A stretch of DNA of 64,000 bases from Halisarca cf. caerulea (GCA_963170055.1 CAUJGJ010000072.1:1601001-1665000); one strand, 5' to 3'; positions 1 through 15,600 are shown, counted from the stretch's first letter. Notes: generated from the letters alone by a model not told the origin. Translations and numbers: made by a program.

Positions 1-720
1 TAACATATGTGTTACTTTAATCTAATATTTAGACTTAATACCCATCTATTTGTATGTAGAAGAAAACGTCGAGTATGTGAGCAACTTCTCAGCAATGGTC
101 ATTTAATAATTTGCCGTTTTTCTCACGGGTGGTTATAAATACCCTGTGTACGTGAAAATTTGGGTAAAGTGTTTGTGCAATGACCAAAATAGCCATCAAC
201 AGAACATGATTCATCGAGAAGCACATCAGCACCTTCCTTGATTTTGCAGTCTTTTAGGAGAGCAGTAATCCTCCCAACTGAGCAATTGCAAATTTTTCCA
301 AATTTCGACTATATGACCGTCACGGATCAAGACTGAAGCGAACTTTTAGAATAGCAACATGTACGTGCTCCTAGACTAGTAAGCTTTGTTTTCACGGTAT
401 AGCATTTTCATAGTTCCTTGAAGCTGTCTTCTCTTGTATTAAGTTAAAAGCGTTCTCTTCTGATTTGCAGCGCATACGTATCCAGTATACAGCGTAGACG
501 CACAGTTCGTTGCTGAAATGGAAAGTTGTAAAGCTAATAATCGTCATTCAGCTTGAATTAAACACCGAAGTACCTTCTCTGTGAGCAAAATCTTTCTTTC
601 AAGTGGGATACATATTAGTTATACCCTGCTTTTGCTCAGGCTGCACCCTCGTGCATCAACACCTAACACTTAGTATATTCCCCATGTACCCAGTAAAAAC
701 GGGGTATAACTAGAACATAT
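1..720. other. non-coding, no gene recognised
   Basis: I see no convincing exon. About 140-245 resembles 13205-13305 (shared text around TGTGCAATGACCAAAAT and the following GAAGCAC-TCAGCAC), so this is a dispersed repeat fragment present twice in the window. Confidence 0.5.
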
Positions 721-734
721 ATATATTATATACA

Positions 735-790
<56 letters not shown>
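721..790. repeat. (TA)n microsatellite
   Basis: Nearly pure AT dinucleotide run of about 70 bases, read directly. The flanks hold no gene. Confidence 0.95.
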
Positions 791-793
<3 letters not shown>

Positions 794-1130
794 GTTATAA
801 TGGAGGTAGGCCGATTTTATCTTTGCACTAATCTAACAAGCTGTGCAAGGAATTCGCAGCGGACTTCTTCCAACATTCCCAGTGCTGTTTGGAAGGTGAC
901 CTCAAAGGGGTTTCTTCCCATTTGCTTGCGAAATGAAGGTTTGTATAAATTTACCCCTACTCGGCTACGAGAGAACATCTTTGTTTTTGCGGATGAACAC
1001 TAATACTAATGACTAAAATACGGATTTTCCATGTCGATCCTTTGTCACACATCTCCTCCTAGAGAAAAAAGCGATCATTTCAAAACTATCCAAAATACAG
1101 TCAGTGAGTGTTGTTAACTGTATAGTAGAA

Positions 1131-1321
<191 letters not shown>

Positions 1322-1611
1322 CTATGTATGTACCTGTGTGTACACGTATGTATGCGTGCGTGCATGTGTGTACATGCATGATAAAACAGCTTCGAAGCAA
1401 TTATGAACACTAGAGCCACACTCCATGTAGCAAAATATACACTTGAGATAAGGGTTACACCCATGTGATGAAACTGTAGGAGAGAAAGGTGGCCCAAGAC
1501 CAAATTTCGGCCTATAAATACAGCAATAATACAACCTCTTCACTTGATATAAGGGTTGCACCCACCACCCGAACTAGGGGTGAAGGCATGCAAAAGCCGC
1601 CTCTCCCCTAG

Positions 1612-2655
1612 TATATTATGGAGTACGGTAGTACTCCATATGTAGGATTGACACTGAAAAAACATGGCCGCCATACATTAACGCAAATTTTGTTTTCATC
1701 CGAAAACTAACGATACAGTACAGTTAGAAGCATTTAGAAGTGATATTGGTGCCTTTTGACACATGTACTAGCTAGAAGATGAAGTGGTTAAAACCCTTCG
1801 TAGGCCAATTTTTTTAAAGAACTTCAAAATTTTAGACGAAAATGTATGGCTACGCAACACCAGTACCATTTTAAGATTCTTCTTCTTCTTCTTTTCGTCG
1901 TTTTCTCGAACTGAGTTACAGGTCGCCACGAAGGGTCCAGAGGTCTCATCTTTCGCCAGTGAGCTCCAATTGTTAGCGCAAAGTGCCTTTTTTAGGTTTT
2001 GAAGCAACATCTACACTTCCAAAGCGAGAAAAAGTTTAATAGGCAAATCCCATACATTCGCCGGATCAGCCATTTTCGGATCAGTGAAATGGCTACGCGA
2101 GACTAGACATACGCGTACATACACAAGGCCTGTACTTCGATGATCGTCGACTTCTGCGCTCTTTTTGTTTTAGCATTTGTTTCTAGATGGGTACATCAAT
2201 TGATTTTAGTTAGGTAACTGAATAGATTCTAGTTTCTTTATTTTACAAGATTTGATCGTGTTCCTTCTCAACTGCAGTGGAAAACTATTCAAGCAACCAT
2301 TTTACAGTACTATGAAAGGAAAAACCGCACGAACAAGGGTGTATAAAAACCATTTAAAAATGGTAAAAGGATTTAGGATTGACACAGGATCGTGCAAAAG
2401 GCATTATCAAAAAGGATTCTCCAAAAACACTTAGAACAAGGGTAAGTTGCAAAACCGGTAGAGGGGTAGATGGGCAAAGGGCAAGACAGACATAGGGCTA
2501 GACGAGCATAGGGCTACACATACATGAGGCCAGACGGGTATAGAGCTAGACAGAGTTTAGTTGGATTGAGTGCACACTGTGCAAATTCCTACATCCCGCA
2601 CGTGCAGCACATTATACAATACATATGTGCTGTGGGATGTAGGAATTTGCACACT
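1612..2655 (+). repeat. dispersed repeat family A, copy 1
   Basis: A roughly 1-kb unit shared with 19430-20462 and 34190-35178. It opens with a small hairpin (GGAGTAC, loop GGTA, GTACTCC), holds a TTC-rich tract near 1878-1895, then a run of degenerate AGGGCTAGAC-like units (about 2470-2560), and ends in a long hairpin with arms around TTCCTACATCCC and GGGATGTAGGAA (2577-2654). No coding capacity is seen. The class is unknown; hairpin-ended non-autonomous DNA elements are one possibility. Confidence 0.8.
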
Positions 2656-2659
2656 GAAG

Positions 2660-3570
2660 GAAAAAATCAAAGATCCAACATGGAAAAGTTGTATATTGCA
2701 AATAACTCACATATGGTACTAAAAACAGTCACTAGCTTGTTCCCTCATGAAGCACCCAGCAGAAAACAAACAAAATTCTAAAGACCATCATAGTCTCTAT
2801 TGTTCAGGGAGTGTCCTGCATGGCTGGAATCAAATTGCCATTGAAGAAAAAACCTTTTTATAAGAAGTGAGAGAGGTTTCCTTGATACGCTTTCCTAAGA
2901 TTCGATCATAGACAACTACAATCGCCATCCTTATGACAAGGTTTGACAGAAGAGCATTTCAGCATAACACAGCAAGTGGGTGTACCAGAGTCATCTTTGA
3001 GGGAGTTCCCAAGGGGTTGTGGGTGAAGTATTCTTTTATCTTTCTCCGATTTCAAGATTCACAGAAACCACATTATATTTATGCAGAGAAAAGCAAAGGA
3101 ATACTTCCGAAGGATGGGGAGCTACGTACGCCCAAGCAGGACCAAGCCAGAAGAACCCTGGTGAAGGCTACAGCAACTCTGACATGTAAATCAGTCATCT
3201 GACTTGGGCATATAGGGGAAAGATCAGTCAACCTGTCTAGCAACACATGAGGATAGATTTTTTCTTCAGATTCCCACTGGTTTCACCAAATAGTCAGCTT
3301 TCTCCTTACTCCTGTTGGGCTGCTAACCCGCACAAACCACTTGTGAATAGACAGAAGAATAGCATTGACAGTCCGAAGTTAGAAGCTCTAGCTGAATATG
3401 CATTGAGAGCCTAAGTTGTAAACTGAGGTAATCAACTCAATAAAAGGAAATAGCCAAAAAGCTCTTTACGGTACATTGAAACACTTCAGAATCATGTGAT
3501 AGGTGAAACCAACAAGAAGGAAATGTCACAAAGGAAATGGTGATTGATTCACCACACTTCAATAGACTAA
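2660..3570. other. unassigned stretch 3' of the last supported exon
   Basis: It may hold the next exon of the long minus-strand gene: at 3328-3391 an acceptor-like ATTCAG is followed by 21 open codons and a GTTAGC donor, with matching phase 0, but the support is weak. A plus-strand open frame at 2933-3202 shows no recognisable motif. Confidence 0.3.
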
Positions 3571-3571
3571 C

Positions 3572-3667
3572 CTGCTGAGAAATGTAAGAAATTTCTTTAA
3601 ATAGTAGATAAAAATTCTCAAGGGTTACAGTCTTCTTGAAGCTTTCACTTTCCATTCTACGAAGTAT
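3572..3667 (-). CDS. exon of long PA-like gene (last supported exon)
   Basis: 32 codons, phase 0 at both sides; acceptor ATATTAG, donor GTTAGT. The product is charged then hydrophobic (ILRRMESES... NFYLLFKEIS), probably helical. The gene should continue to lower coordinates, because no stop is reached before the donor. Confidence 0.65.
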
Positions 3668-6600
3668 CTAATATGAACAACACAGTCAACAAACAGTCAA
3701 ATGCAAGAAGTATTGTCTACAGCACATACATACCTCTTTATTCACAACATCCATCATCTTTGGAGAACATACACAATCTGAGTTAGTCAAAACTGACTGA
3801 ATTGCTTGATAGCAGGCAATACTGTCCTCAGGCAGACGAAAGTAAAACTTCCCTACTAATTCTTGCCACCAAATTCCCAGCTCGTTCAAAAATCCATTAT
3901 CAGATTTGTCTCCAATACAATACTGCAACATTACTGTGTCATGAAGAAAGTGTACTCCCTATTGAAAACACAAAGTAAGGATTTTAAGAATGATCACATA
4001 TGGTAGGAGGCAAAAGTTTGGTCACATCTGGTTTCGAAGAAACGAATACGAAGCGCTACAGCATTTTGTTCCATTTTAGTATTTCTCTTCGTAGTGCGCT
4101 GCTTCAGTTTTACTGTGTTAATTACAAAGGAATTCTACGCACATATCAGCAATAGCTGACCAACATTGGGCATTAAAGTGAGATCGTATTTTTGATAAGT
4201 GAGCTTCAACGATGTTAGTTCGGCGAGTGCAACAAAAGTACGTTCTTGTTCTTTCATTTGTGTGAGCTCCAACAATCAGGCATCATCTTCGGAAAGAGAA
4301 TCAGCACATCAAGGGAGTGCATATTTACGGGGATAATCTCATGGGTAGAATCCTTAGAAAGTGAGCGTCATCGTTGCAGGTTATATACCAGGTTAGCATA
4401 GGGAACAAATTCACGGAAGATGATGAAACCACTGCTAACCAGGTCCACCGAAAGCTCTAAGAGAAAATGGTCAACCTGTCGCTCAGAATAATACTCCATT
4501 GTAGAAAAGCACTAAGGAGGAATTATTGAGGGAGAAAACGCTATTCGACACCTTGCATTTTGTCGCACCATCTTAACGTTTTTACGGTTTTTCAATCATG
4601 CATCTCATTTTATTCCATTCCATTTACATTCTTGCGTAAAAACAAAAACGATTTACTGTTTTGTAAAAACAAAATGTGACCAAACTCCTACCATATGAAA
4701 ACTCATATTGTTACAGTACAATTTATGATCAAAAAATAATTATGACAGAATTTAGACGGGATGTCATAGAGGTCACTTTTAATAATATGTAGTCAATATA
4801 CTGAGAATCCCCAACCTGGAATATAGAATAGCTGAGTTTCAATGGAGTATAAGAAGGAGGGGGTAGCTACATCTCCTAAAAGTTACTGTAAATGAATGCG
4901 CAGTTCAAACAAACACAAAGAGAAGCTCTTTTCAAAGGAGAGTGTTTGTGGTTGAAACACACCTACGCATCAAACCAATCAACAAAAATGGTTTAGTGTA
5001 GATTATAACTCAGCTTGTACTTGCAAAACCACAAAAATCCTAATATTTTCTGCAAATTTTAGTCCTGTCAACCTTTCAGTGCATACAGTAACAAATAAAG
5101 GCTACCACAATTAAACATAGACCACAAGTATAATAACTAGTGTGCTGACATTCTTTCACATTCTGCACCATGGTAACACATTACAGATTCACTGAATTCC
5201 AAAAGGGTATAAAAGTCAGATGTTCCTCATTCAAGATGGCGGCTGAAATATAAAACTTGAAAAAGGGTGCATAAGAACCTAATTACAGACTGCAAATCTA
5301 ACGATCGTTCGGATTTGGATTCAGTTGAATTCACTTGTGCCTTCGAACAGCGTATATGTATATGTTTTAAGTGTTAATTGTACAAAGAGAGAAAAATGCT
5401 GTTAGAGATGACAAAGCGACTTCTAGAATGTGTAGTGTTGATGGGTCTAATTGGACAAGGATATCCTGATTTGTTTGAAGTCTGTGCTTTCTGTTATTGC
5501 TAGAAAGGAGTGATTGGGCCAGTTGTAGTTACCGTGATAAAAAAAGTAGTGAGGCGTGTAACATGCAAGAGTGACAATGCTCATACAGGTACTTGCACGA
5601 GTATTAATTGGTAGGTGATAATTTGTCTTACTCGATTGCAAAAATGGCATTCATATTGGTTTGTTAATACTTTCACTCTTGGAAATCACCATTGACGTGC
5701 TAAAATTCAGTAATCTATTTGGGATCATTTTTAGTAGATTAATAGAGCAAGTAGGATGTAGTGTAGGCTTATTACCTGCTGTTTAGTCCACGATCAAAGT
5801 GATATAAAAGCCAAATGTTCAAATTACATCAGAGAAAGCATTATATAATTGTGGCAACAGGGATGAACCTATTCAGAGGAGCCCAATCACCCAATCCAGG
5901 AGATTCACTATACAACCTTGCTGCAGTACTGTTTTGCGTTTAGTCCATCATCTATGGCCAGGTTGATAACAAAATGTCTGACAGCGTCTTGAAAAGTTTG
6001 TTCATGTTTACTTAGTGCTACTTTCCAACATCCCTAGACTCCATCTGCTAGATTACGATTTTGTTGGGCATTTTTGACTTTTCTTTGAATCTCCTTATGC
6101 ACGACAGAGAATGCATCATGCACAGGTGAGTACTTTGCAATCACGTATACTCAATATAAATTGTGTATATAATGGAAAGTGTATTTCACATACAAGTATT
6201 AGCACCAAAATCTGCTACTCGCGAGTTGCTCACGTTATTTTAACGCATGACTCTTTTACCCACTGTACCTAGGGACACTATTCCTTGCCAGCTTCCGCAT
6301 ACACAAATGTAGGGGCTGTTTGAAAACACTCTCCTTTAAAACAATGAAGTCATATCATATCAATAGCAGCAAATTAACAGGCACAGGTGATACTATCACT
6401 CTAGAAGGCATTCTAGTTGTTTGCAGTGAAATCAAGGACAAAAATAGTCAGTTAGACCAGTTCTAGTAAAAGTTTTATAATATTATGCATTCTATACATT
6501 AAGTTTATTGTATTGTTATTATGTATATTTCACCCTTTTGTGTGGGTAACATTGTGTTGAATCACTTTACTTTGAAATTGCGATCATATAGTCTCCATTT

Positions 6601-9600
6601 AATTTGTCATCTCTTCTTACAAATGCACTTTGTTTGAGGAGAACCTATACTCCCAGTCTACGTTTAAATTTCAAGTCATCTGTCATGTATGTACTGTAGT
6701 ATATTGTAGCATTGTTGTAATTACCTTGATGTACCTGCGTGTGCTACACACGCACACACCATTGTGTTAAAGTGACTTTAGTTACATGAATTTTGTGTGA
6801 CTAGATCATCATCATTAAATTTTCATTACAGTGGAAACCCTGTCAGCTAGAGCTGGTTTTAATAGGGTGCCATAGAACAATGAAGTCAAATCATATCAAT
6901 AGCAGCAAATTAACAGGCACAGGTGATACTATCACTCTAGAAGGCATTCTAGTTGTTTGCAGTGAAATCAAGGATAAAAATGGTTGGCTAGACCAGTTCT
7001 AGTAAAAGTTTATAGGTACTCTACACATTGAGTAGATCAACTATTGTAAGATTGTTTAAAAGATGAAATTCAGGTTCTGTTGTGTTAAGTTGGCTAGTCA
7101 GCTAGCTAGGCAGTGAGATGCTGTAATCTTGAGTGAAATGTTCGCTTGTCCATGTAACTTGAAGCTCAGACTTCATCTACATATACCACATGTACAGTAC
7201 ATATGTGTAATTTGCCACACAGGGTATCTATAAACATTTGTTGCTTGTTCAGATTGTGAATATTATAGCAGCTGTTCTCAACACATCATGGACAGCAAAT
7301 GGCTTGATCTTAAAGTGTTTGAATTATAAAGGTCTCACTGTACATGTATTTTCAGTTAACCCGCTACGTTTTTTCGCATGACCCTTATCTTGCACGGGGC
7401 AATATATTGTCTGCGAACTTTAGGGTTAAAAAACTGCTTCTATTTTGGACGTTAACAACGGAAACTGTTTCGTTTTAGGCTGAAAGCTACAGCCTAACAC
7501 TATTCAGCTGATTTTCAAGGATATTTTGCTCCTTTGCCGGTAAACAAAGAACAAAGACGGTAAAAGAAGAACAAAGATTACGTGCACGAATTTGCGTATA
7601 ATCTTTGCTACACCATTTATTTCTTGTTCTTCTTTGTGTATTGACCGAAATATCTGTTTGAAACCTTTCTTACATTCACAAAGACATCCTCCAAACGTTA
7701 CCAATTTCTGCTTCACATTCGAGGATTGCACACAGAAACAACTTGAATTCGAGCACTCTAAACCAGTCACAAAACGACACTCCCTTTCTACAAAACTGAA
7801 TCTATGAGAATTATCCATGATCTTGCAGGGAAACTAAAGCAAAATCAGCTTTCTTCTGTGCAATCCATGAAGCCATTTCCGCGTTTTTGGCTTATTATAA
7901 TATTCATGATGCGCGTAATTAGTATATATATTCACGATAACTTTTGTATATGCTAATACTTCTATGGCTCATATCTCACATTATATATATGCTATAGCTA
8001 TAAAACTGTATAAATGGGTACATTACGAGAAGCTCCATCGAATGATGTTTTCCGTTTTGAAATCGGCCGAGGTTACGCTATCGTGCAAGAATATCAATAG
8101 AGTCAAAATATTGTTCCATGCAAGATAAAGGGTTCAAGTCACCTTATTTGAGACACATCTCCCGTCTGTATACACTACATTTGTACCACGGCAATACAAC
8201 CAACCTCCAATATCATATTCATAGCAAAGGTGAGTTTAGAAAACCATGCATTTTCTCTCAAAGTCTTCAGGAAATGGTGCATCTGACCAGGCGTCTTCAG
8301 GGCTACTTTATTAAATTGAGCAACAATTATTCTGAAATCAAAAAAATGAAAATAAACAATTACACAAACATTGCGAGCATAAAATAGTGGTATGACTGTT
8401 ACAATCACACTATTAACACTTAAACTCTGAGAAAATAGGGGGAAACTTTGGTAAGTCTTTTACATGACAAATCTGTCTCCAGATGGCATTGGCCAAAATT
8501 AAATTTGGTAATTCTACCATATGTGATAATATTAAACTGTTTATATTCTCCAAGATTCAACAGAGGATTCATCCCATAGTTCTACCCAGCTAGACCATTC
8601 CTCTGCCACTATTTCCTATGCAAATAACAATGTAATTATTGTAATATGGGCATGCAGATTTTAAATTTAAATGAGCATTACAGCACAAAATTTTCCAAAT
8701 TGCTAGTTAAAACCCTCACTAAATTTTCCCATCTTAGAGTGTGCTCACTTTAGAGTAGAAAAACTTGAAATGGAGGACCTTGAGACAAGTAGGCTTAAAC
8801 TTTGATGGTCAAATCTATGCTCTTGTTTGATCTTCACATGTTGCCCCAATACAATCCATTTTTGAAGGATGGCACAATCTTTCTCATGTATTTTTAATGG
8901 TGTGCAACCCTAAAACACAATACAGAACAAAGTCAACCAGTTAAGAGAGTAATATAGTCAATATACAATACTACACAATACATACACCGATGAATACATA
9001 TAAAATCTACATCGAATTCTGCTTCATGCAACAATCTATATACAAAATACAAAAAATAACCCTGATCTTTAGAAGTAAACAATTCCTTAGTTTGGAAAAC
9101 AAACTTATACTGAAATACCTGCTTATATAGAAGGCTCCAATGATCACTTGTATGACTTTTCCCCAAAATTTCACAGACAGAAAGGTGGAGTGTAACTACA
9201 AAAATAGAGGTTGTAAGCAAATTCTTACTCAAATGACCATCCTGCACATGCATATATTGAAGCATATATGTGTTTACATACGCATACCCTCGGTGTTCTC
9301 GACAACACGTTATGGACACGTGGCCTTGGTTAATTTACATTTAGACCTATTTTTGTTTCAAAAGCATCCATTTCTACTTCCATTGAGAATCACCAGTCAA
9401 CAGACTAGATAAATCAGAAGTACTATCACCAAGCGCATGGACCAATCCTCGAAAGAAAACTCCTAATAGCATATTTTAGTAACTCTAATGGATGTAAAGT
9501 GGATTTATGTGAAGCGAGTTTAGGATATTATAATAGTGTTCTATGTTTAAAAAAGATTTACAGTAATAACCACCTTGCATAAAATTTCAGATAAAATAAT

Positions 9601-12600
9601 TTGTTTTGTTTTGCATCTTTTGAAAGCACGCAAATACTTCTAGATGAGCAAAGCAGTATGCAATACTCTGTGGTTATCTCACAATGAGGCTGTTTTGGCA
9701 ATTCAAAATGTGACTCATACATTGATCAAAAGACTGAGGAAAAGGGAGATGATGTCACACTAGTGAATGTCCCTTGCTATAGCTGTTTTTATTCGGATTG
9801 ATTACCATAGGAATGGAAAGTTACAGTATGCATCACTAAAGTTATGCGAATTGAGCTAGATGGGTATTATGCGTTCTTTCTAGCCTATGTGTTTGGGCTA
9901 AACCTAAAAGGACTTCAGTCCCATAATAATGTTTAGCTTTTCCCCTGCCCTGTCTTCATTCGAGAAAGTGGTGTAGTACTTTTAGGCAGTGTTTACACTA
10001 GAATGTTTTCGCATGAAAACGGAACATTTTGATTTTGTTTTGCCTTCTCGTTTACACTAAAACACCAAAAACAGCAACCCAAAACGATAACTTTTGAATC
10101 CGCAAACCAAAGTGTATACCTCTGAAAATGCAACAACAAAATTTGTTTGCAAACGGCAAAACAATGCCACAGTTGAAAACGATGACGTTGGTCAGCAGAA
10201 TGTCACGTGATCCTCCATTGAAGATGGCTGTCTTAACATTATTCCTTCTAGTTTTTTTCTTACGAACTTGATTGCCTTGTACAACCTCAGTACTCTTCTC
10301 TTTGTATTCAACAAAATCGGATACCTCAGACTCCGAATAAAATGTACTTTGATTGTGCCAGAGCTTTGAACCATTAGGTTATGGGGAGACCCAATAGAGT
10401 GAACCGTATATTGATGTGTTACTGTTAAAAGAAGTGCTGCTTCCTTGCCAGTTCAGCAAAATTCTTTCTTTCCTGTCCATTTGAGCATAACAGAAGTGCA
10501 GAATAGTGATTTCTATTCAAATAACCCAAGTGTTACTTCTACTGTGAGGTAGACGTCAAGTGTACATCACGTAGTTAAATTTTTTCTGAATTCGTGCGTT
10601 TTCCAAAATCGCTGTGTGTAAACGGATCAAAAACGATCGATGCAGGGACACACCGATTGTAAACAGATCCACACAAAACATTCTAGTGTAAACGCTGCCT
10701 TAGTCTCACGTAGCCCAGACAACTATTTTGCCTTCTTTATTCAGTGGCATACTCACCGCATAAAGGAAGGCCTGGCAAAATAGCTAAATAAAGGAGGCAA
10801 AATAGCAGTCTGCTATGCGAGACTAAAAGCATCACACCATGTTTTCTGTTGAAGACAAGGCAGGGGAGATGTTTGAGTGGCCAGAGTTACCGATGAAATT
10901 AATTCTGTGACGGCAGCGTTGGCCTTCAGTTGTTTGCTCACAGATACCAATTTGGCAATGAACACTAGGCTGTACTTCAGGAACTGACACGTGTCAAGTG
11001 ACATCAACAGTGATCACACGCAATGTAGCCAATGTATTATGTGATTTCCAAGTATGCAAACTTGTGAAAATTTGCATAATTGCATAACTAAAACGATCGC
11101 ATAATTTCCATTCCTACGGTATTTTAAGTTTTAACCTCAAAGATAATATACTGTATGCCATGTATGTATGTCTTTCAGTGCCTTTACTGACAGTGGCAAA
11201 ATAAAGGGGCACTGAACTCAAAATTTAGGATACCTGTTTTATATTAAAAATAGATAATAGACACTTCTAAAACCTTAAAAATGTTATCAAGGCTTGCGAT
11301 CAACGTTCAAGTTGTACTGCGACCACAAAGTCATGCCTCCTGAACACCATGTTTTTGGGTTCATGACATCAAAAACGTAGTTGGTAAGACTTTGCTGATC
11401 GTTTGTATGGCGAAGATACTGCTGCACCAGTTCGAACGAATTCATGGGAATGTAGAATTGCTCAAAGGAGCTGATTATGACAGAATCCAAGACGAATGGC
11501 TTAGTGCCATCCTTTGAAGAAGTAATACGAACGTACTGTGATGTTTTGGTAGAAATAAGCTGAAAAAGAAGGGCCTGTGACAGCTATAATATCGTATGAA
11601 CTTCACCAATTTTAGGCATGCAAACATGGTTTTTAACAATCTTGTGTCATGGTGAGCAGGTAGATCAAAGGAAAAAAGTGGGCTATAAAAGCTCTACAGC
11701 ACACTTTTGATTTACTATACAGCACACTTGCAATTATTAGCTGCACATCCCACTTGGGAGGGATACAACTAATACTTAAAGACCTCCAAAATGCTTCGTG
11801 CGCAAGTTGTTTTCACAAAATAGTGAAGCAAAGTGGTATACGAAACAAAGTTTGTATGGTTTGAGTTACCAAAAGGTGGATTCTCGAGCATTTAAAGAGG
11901 CTAATTGCTCCTTAAACTGTTTTAAAAACCTGCACAGTAAGATGATTGAGGCTAACCAATGGAAATTATCTGTCACTGCCATTGATGCGGGCAAAAACGA
12001 AGGAAGACAGTGAGATATAAGGTGAACACCATACTTCACCTATGGCAGGTTGCTACCAACTACGTCATTTGCTGACGTCACACATGGTGCTTGAAATTGT
12101 GACATCACAAGGCCATTTTGGGGTCTTTGAGCTTGAATAACTCACAAACTAAGCAACATATGCAAGAAAGACCAGTGCCTGAGTTACTTTCATGCATGCC
12201 CCTACATTAGAGAGCAACCTGTTTTTTGAGTTCAGTGCCCATTAAGGTTATAATCTGAAAATAACCACCAAGAAGACTACACCCCACCTGCTAGAACTTA
12301 CTGAGTCACTCTCAATAGAGTACTACAGCTGAGAAGTTAAAATAAATCTTTCACTGCATGGGACAAAATAAGCTTCTTAACAAAGAAAACCTTTTATTGA
12401 ACAGTCTACAACCTTAAGGGTACAAATGTTAGCGGGTATTAATTATAGTGATTTACTAGCATTTTTGTACCAAATCTGTTATTAACGACTTTAGAAATGC
12501 AGTTGTGTTACCTTAACCAATGCTATATAGGTATACCCAATCCTTTATTAAACCTCCATTTCTAATCTATATACAGTATTATACTGTTGCAATGCAAAGC

Positions 12601-15600
12601 TGCAGAAACAAAACAATGAGATCACAAAACCTGTAGATACGGTTAGAATCGATCTTGTCAACGTACAGCTTAAAGAAATCGTTATCGCTTTTGGATTAAT
12701 TTAAATCAAAATGATTAAAAACAACTTTATGTTACAATCCAATGATTCTTTTAAACATTAGAGGTGTTGGTTCATGGGTTGTTGTATTTCGCTGACTTTG
12801 GGTAGGTTTTTACTGCCGTTCTGCGACACCAAATTCTCCCATACAGTGTACAGCACATCATTACAAATTGTACAATACAAAATATTATTAGCGGGTGCAT
12901 TTATTGGTGGGTATAATTGTTAGTGGGCACTTAAGTTAGCAAATTTGAGGCTCCTCGCTAATTTCACTTAAGTTAGTACCTGCTAACATTTGTAGCCTTA
13001 AGGTATTAGATACTGTGAATGTCTAATCCCAAAAATTAATAACTACAAATGCATGTGAACATCCATAACAGTTTTTGTACCACAAACATTCCTTTTGGCA
13101 CTGCTTCATAATAGTCACCGTAATATGAACATATGCAGACAAATTTTGTGGGATGAAATTTTCACAGTTTTCGCAGATTGGAAGCCATGCATGAAAATTT
13201 AAGCCCATGCACAAAAAGTTTAGGTTAAGTTTTTGTGCAATGACCAAAATGGCCGTCAAAAGAACAGGAGTTGTTGAAAAGCACTTCAGCACGTTCTCTC
13301 CCCTCTCATCCACAAACAGACGAAGTGTAGATTATTAAAAGGCCAAATGAAGATATGATTAAAGGGGGATCCACAAAAATAAAAAACAAAACTTGCACAG
13401 GTACGTATGTTATGTTCGATTGGGATATAAATGTGGCATAAAACAAAATGGCAGATGTTATTAAAGCACTGGGATAATTTGTCTAGTTTTCTGCTGGAAC
13501 GAGATACACAGCTCTAAACTACCTGTGGATCAATGCATGAACATATCTATTAATTTTTGTATCTGACCCAGGCCTAATCTATATTTTCACTTGACAGCAT
13601 GTTATCCAACAAAGAGGGAAGATGACCCTACAAGGAAATTTCAATCGGAATTCTGGTTGTAAAGTTTTGGTTTCCTTATTTGAAACTTTCACAGATTGTT
13701 CCTAAAGGACCAAACGCATGTGGGACATGTCCAAAATCTCCCTAATGTGCTAACAAGCCGGAATTTTAGCGAAATCGTTACTAAGATGGCTTTGAATCAT
13801 GTGACATACGCGTGACGTTCTATGATGTTTTTCTTTATGACCACGCTAGATCGATAGCGCTGCATGGCAATTCATTGTGCATGTGCTTTTTAAGCCTTCA
13901 TCCAAGGAGAAACAGTGTCTAGAACGTGTATTTGCGTACGCAGGTAGGTTATGTGCAAACTCTGCCAGAAAGGGGGTGTTTCGTGGTTTTATAGGAATGT
14001 TGTAAGAAAGTATCACTTTAGTGACTTTTGCGTGGGTTGGTCATGTGCATACTGCGTGAGCTCAGACTAAATATTTAGACTTTTTTTTATTTTTTTGTCT
14101 TTTCTAAATCTTCTGAAACCCTCACTTTGCAGGATTAAATAAGAAATCGAAAGCTTAAGCGATGAAAATTTTGTTACCATCAAAAGAAACCCTTCGAAGC
14201 AGAGTGAATTGCGACACCGTGAGCAAAGTCACCTGACATTAGCGTGACTTATACAAAAGATGACAAGAGTTTGAGGACCAAATTTCTTTTCAAAATGCAG
14301 CGCAGGTGTGACATGTGCACTTTGCGGAAGTTGAGGGGCGTTTTGTGGCTTACGAGGAATTTAATACAATGCTCACACCGAATACAGAGATAGCGCATGC
14401 AAGTCATGTGTTCCTCCGAATCTACGAAAGTTTTCCAAGAGAATTTGTGGTAGTTTCAACGGAATAGGCTGATAAGTGAGGTTTACCGATCGTTATAAAC
14501 TGAAAACAGCTACAAAAGAAGAACGAAACGCGATCTACTACACTCGGCTAAATCTTCTTTGAGGCTCACGTAATGCTGACGTCATATTTATCACGTGAAA
14601 CCTTGTGACAATGGCCGAGGAGACAGTGTTCACTAAAGGCTGAACTTCTTTCGAAAAGGCGGTCATGTGAACGCGTGTGTAGCGAAGCCTCGTTTCGGAA
14701 TGGGGTTCACCAATGACTAAGGTAAATTCTTACCGTTGGAGAATTTTGATCAAGTCCTCCATTCCCGACATGTGCACGGTTTTGTGATTAAATTTGTGGA
14801 CGAAAACAACATTTTGGTGCACATCTCGCAAACGAAGAGGATTAGGAAAATTCTCCAACGGTGAAAGTTTAGATATTCATGTTAGAAGTCTTCAGACTCC
14901 GTATGATTCCCTTAAACGAGCATTTACATGACCGCCTTTTCCACTGAAACTTTTTTATAGGTCCGAATCAACTATTGTTTTTCTAGTTTTACGAAGACGA
15001 GATATACAATTATACCGAGAAATGTAACATTTAATAGTTGTAATGATGTTTGATATCCTCCTCAGGACTCGTAACGTAATAGAACAGAAGAAAAAAGGGG
15101 GGTGATTTCAGCCAACTTTTGGGGCGCCATTTTGTTCGCACCTCACATGTGCACATGTCACACCTGCGGGTCATGTAAATGATGCTTTGGAGCTCGGACA
15201 CTTTACAAGGTTGTTGACAAATTTAAGGGCAAAGCTAAGTCTAAGTTTTCACCGTATGGCCTTTTGATAGCTTGTTCCGTTCGTTTTATGTGCACGTGTT
15301 ATAATATTTACGTCTGCTCGAAAACTACAAAAACCTGCATATCTCAGGAACAAAGGCAAATTTCAAAAGGCCACACAGTGAAAAGTTAGCAACCATTTGT
15401 AGGAACCATTCGATGTCCAAATCTTATCCCAGTGCAGTTGTCTAGTGTATACACCACACCTTGGACTGAAGTTGTTTTGGGATACTTTAGAATCCGCCAT
15501 TTTACTGACGGGTTCAGATCTTTGTGAACATTCTGAGTGCAGAAATGCAAAACTAGAATGTAAAAGTATCATGCACAATCTTTGTTTTACTCACACACCG

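Noticed and set aside
2933..3202. 89-codon plus-strand frame
   Set aside because: No motif, no splice context, no partner; treated as chance.
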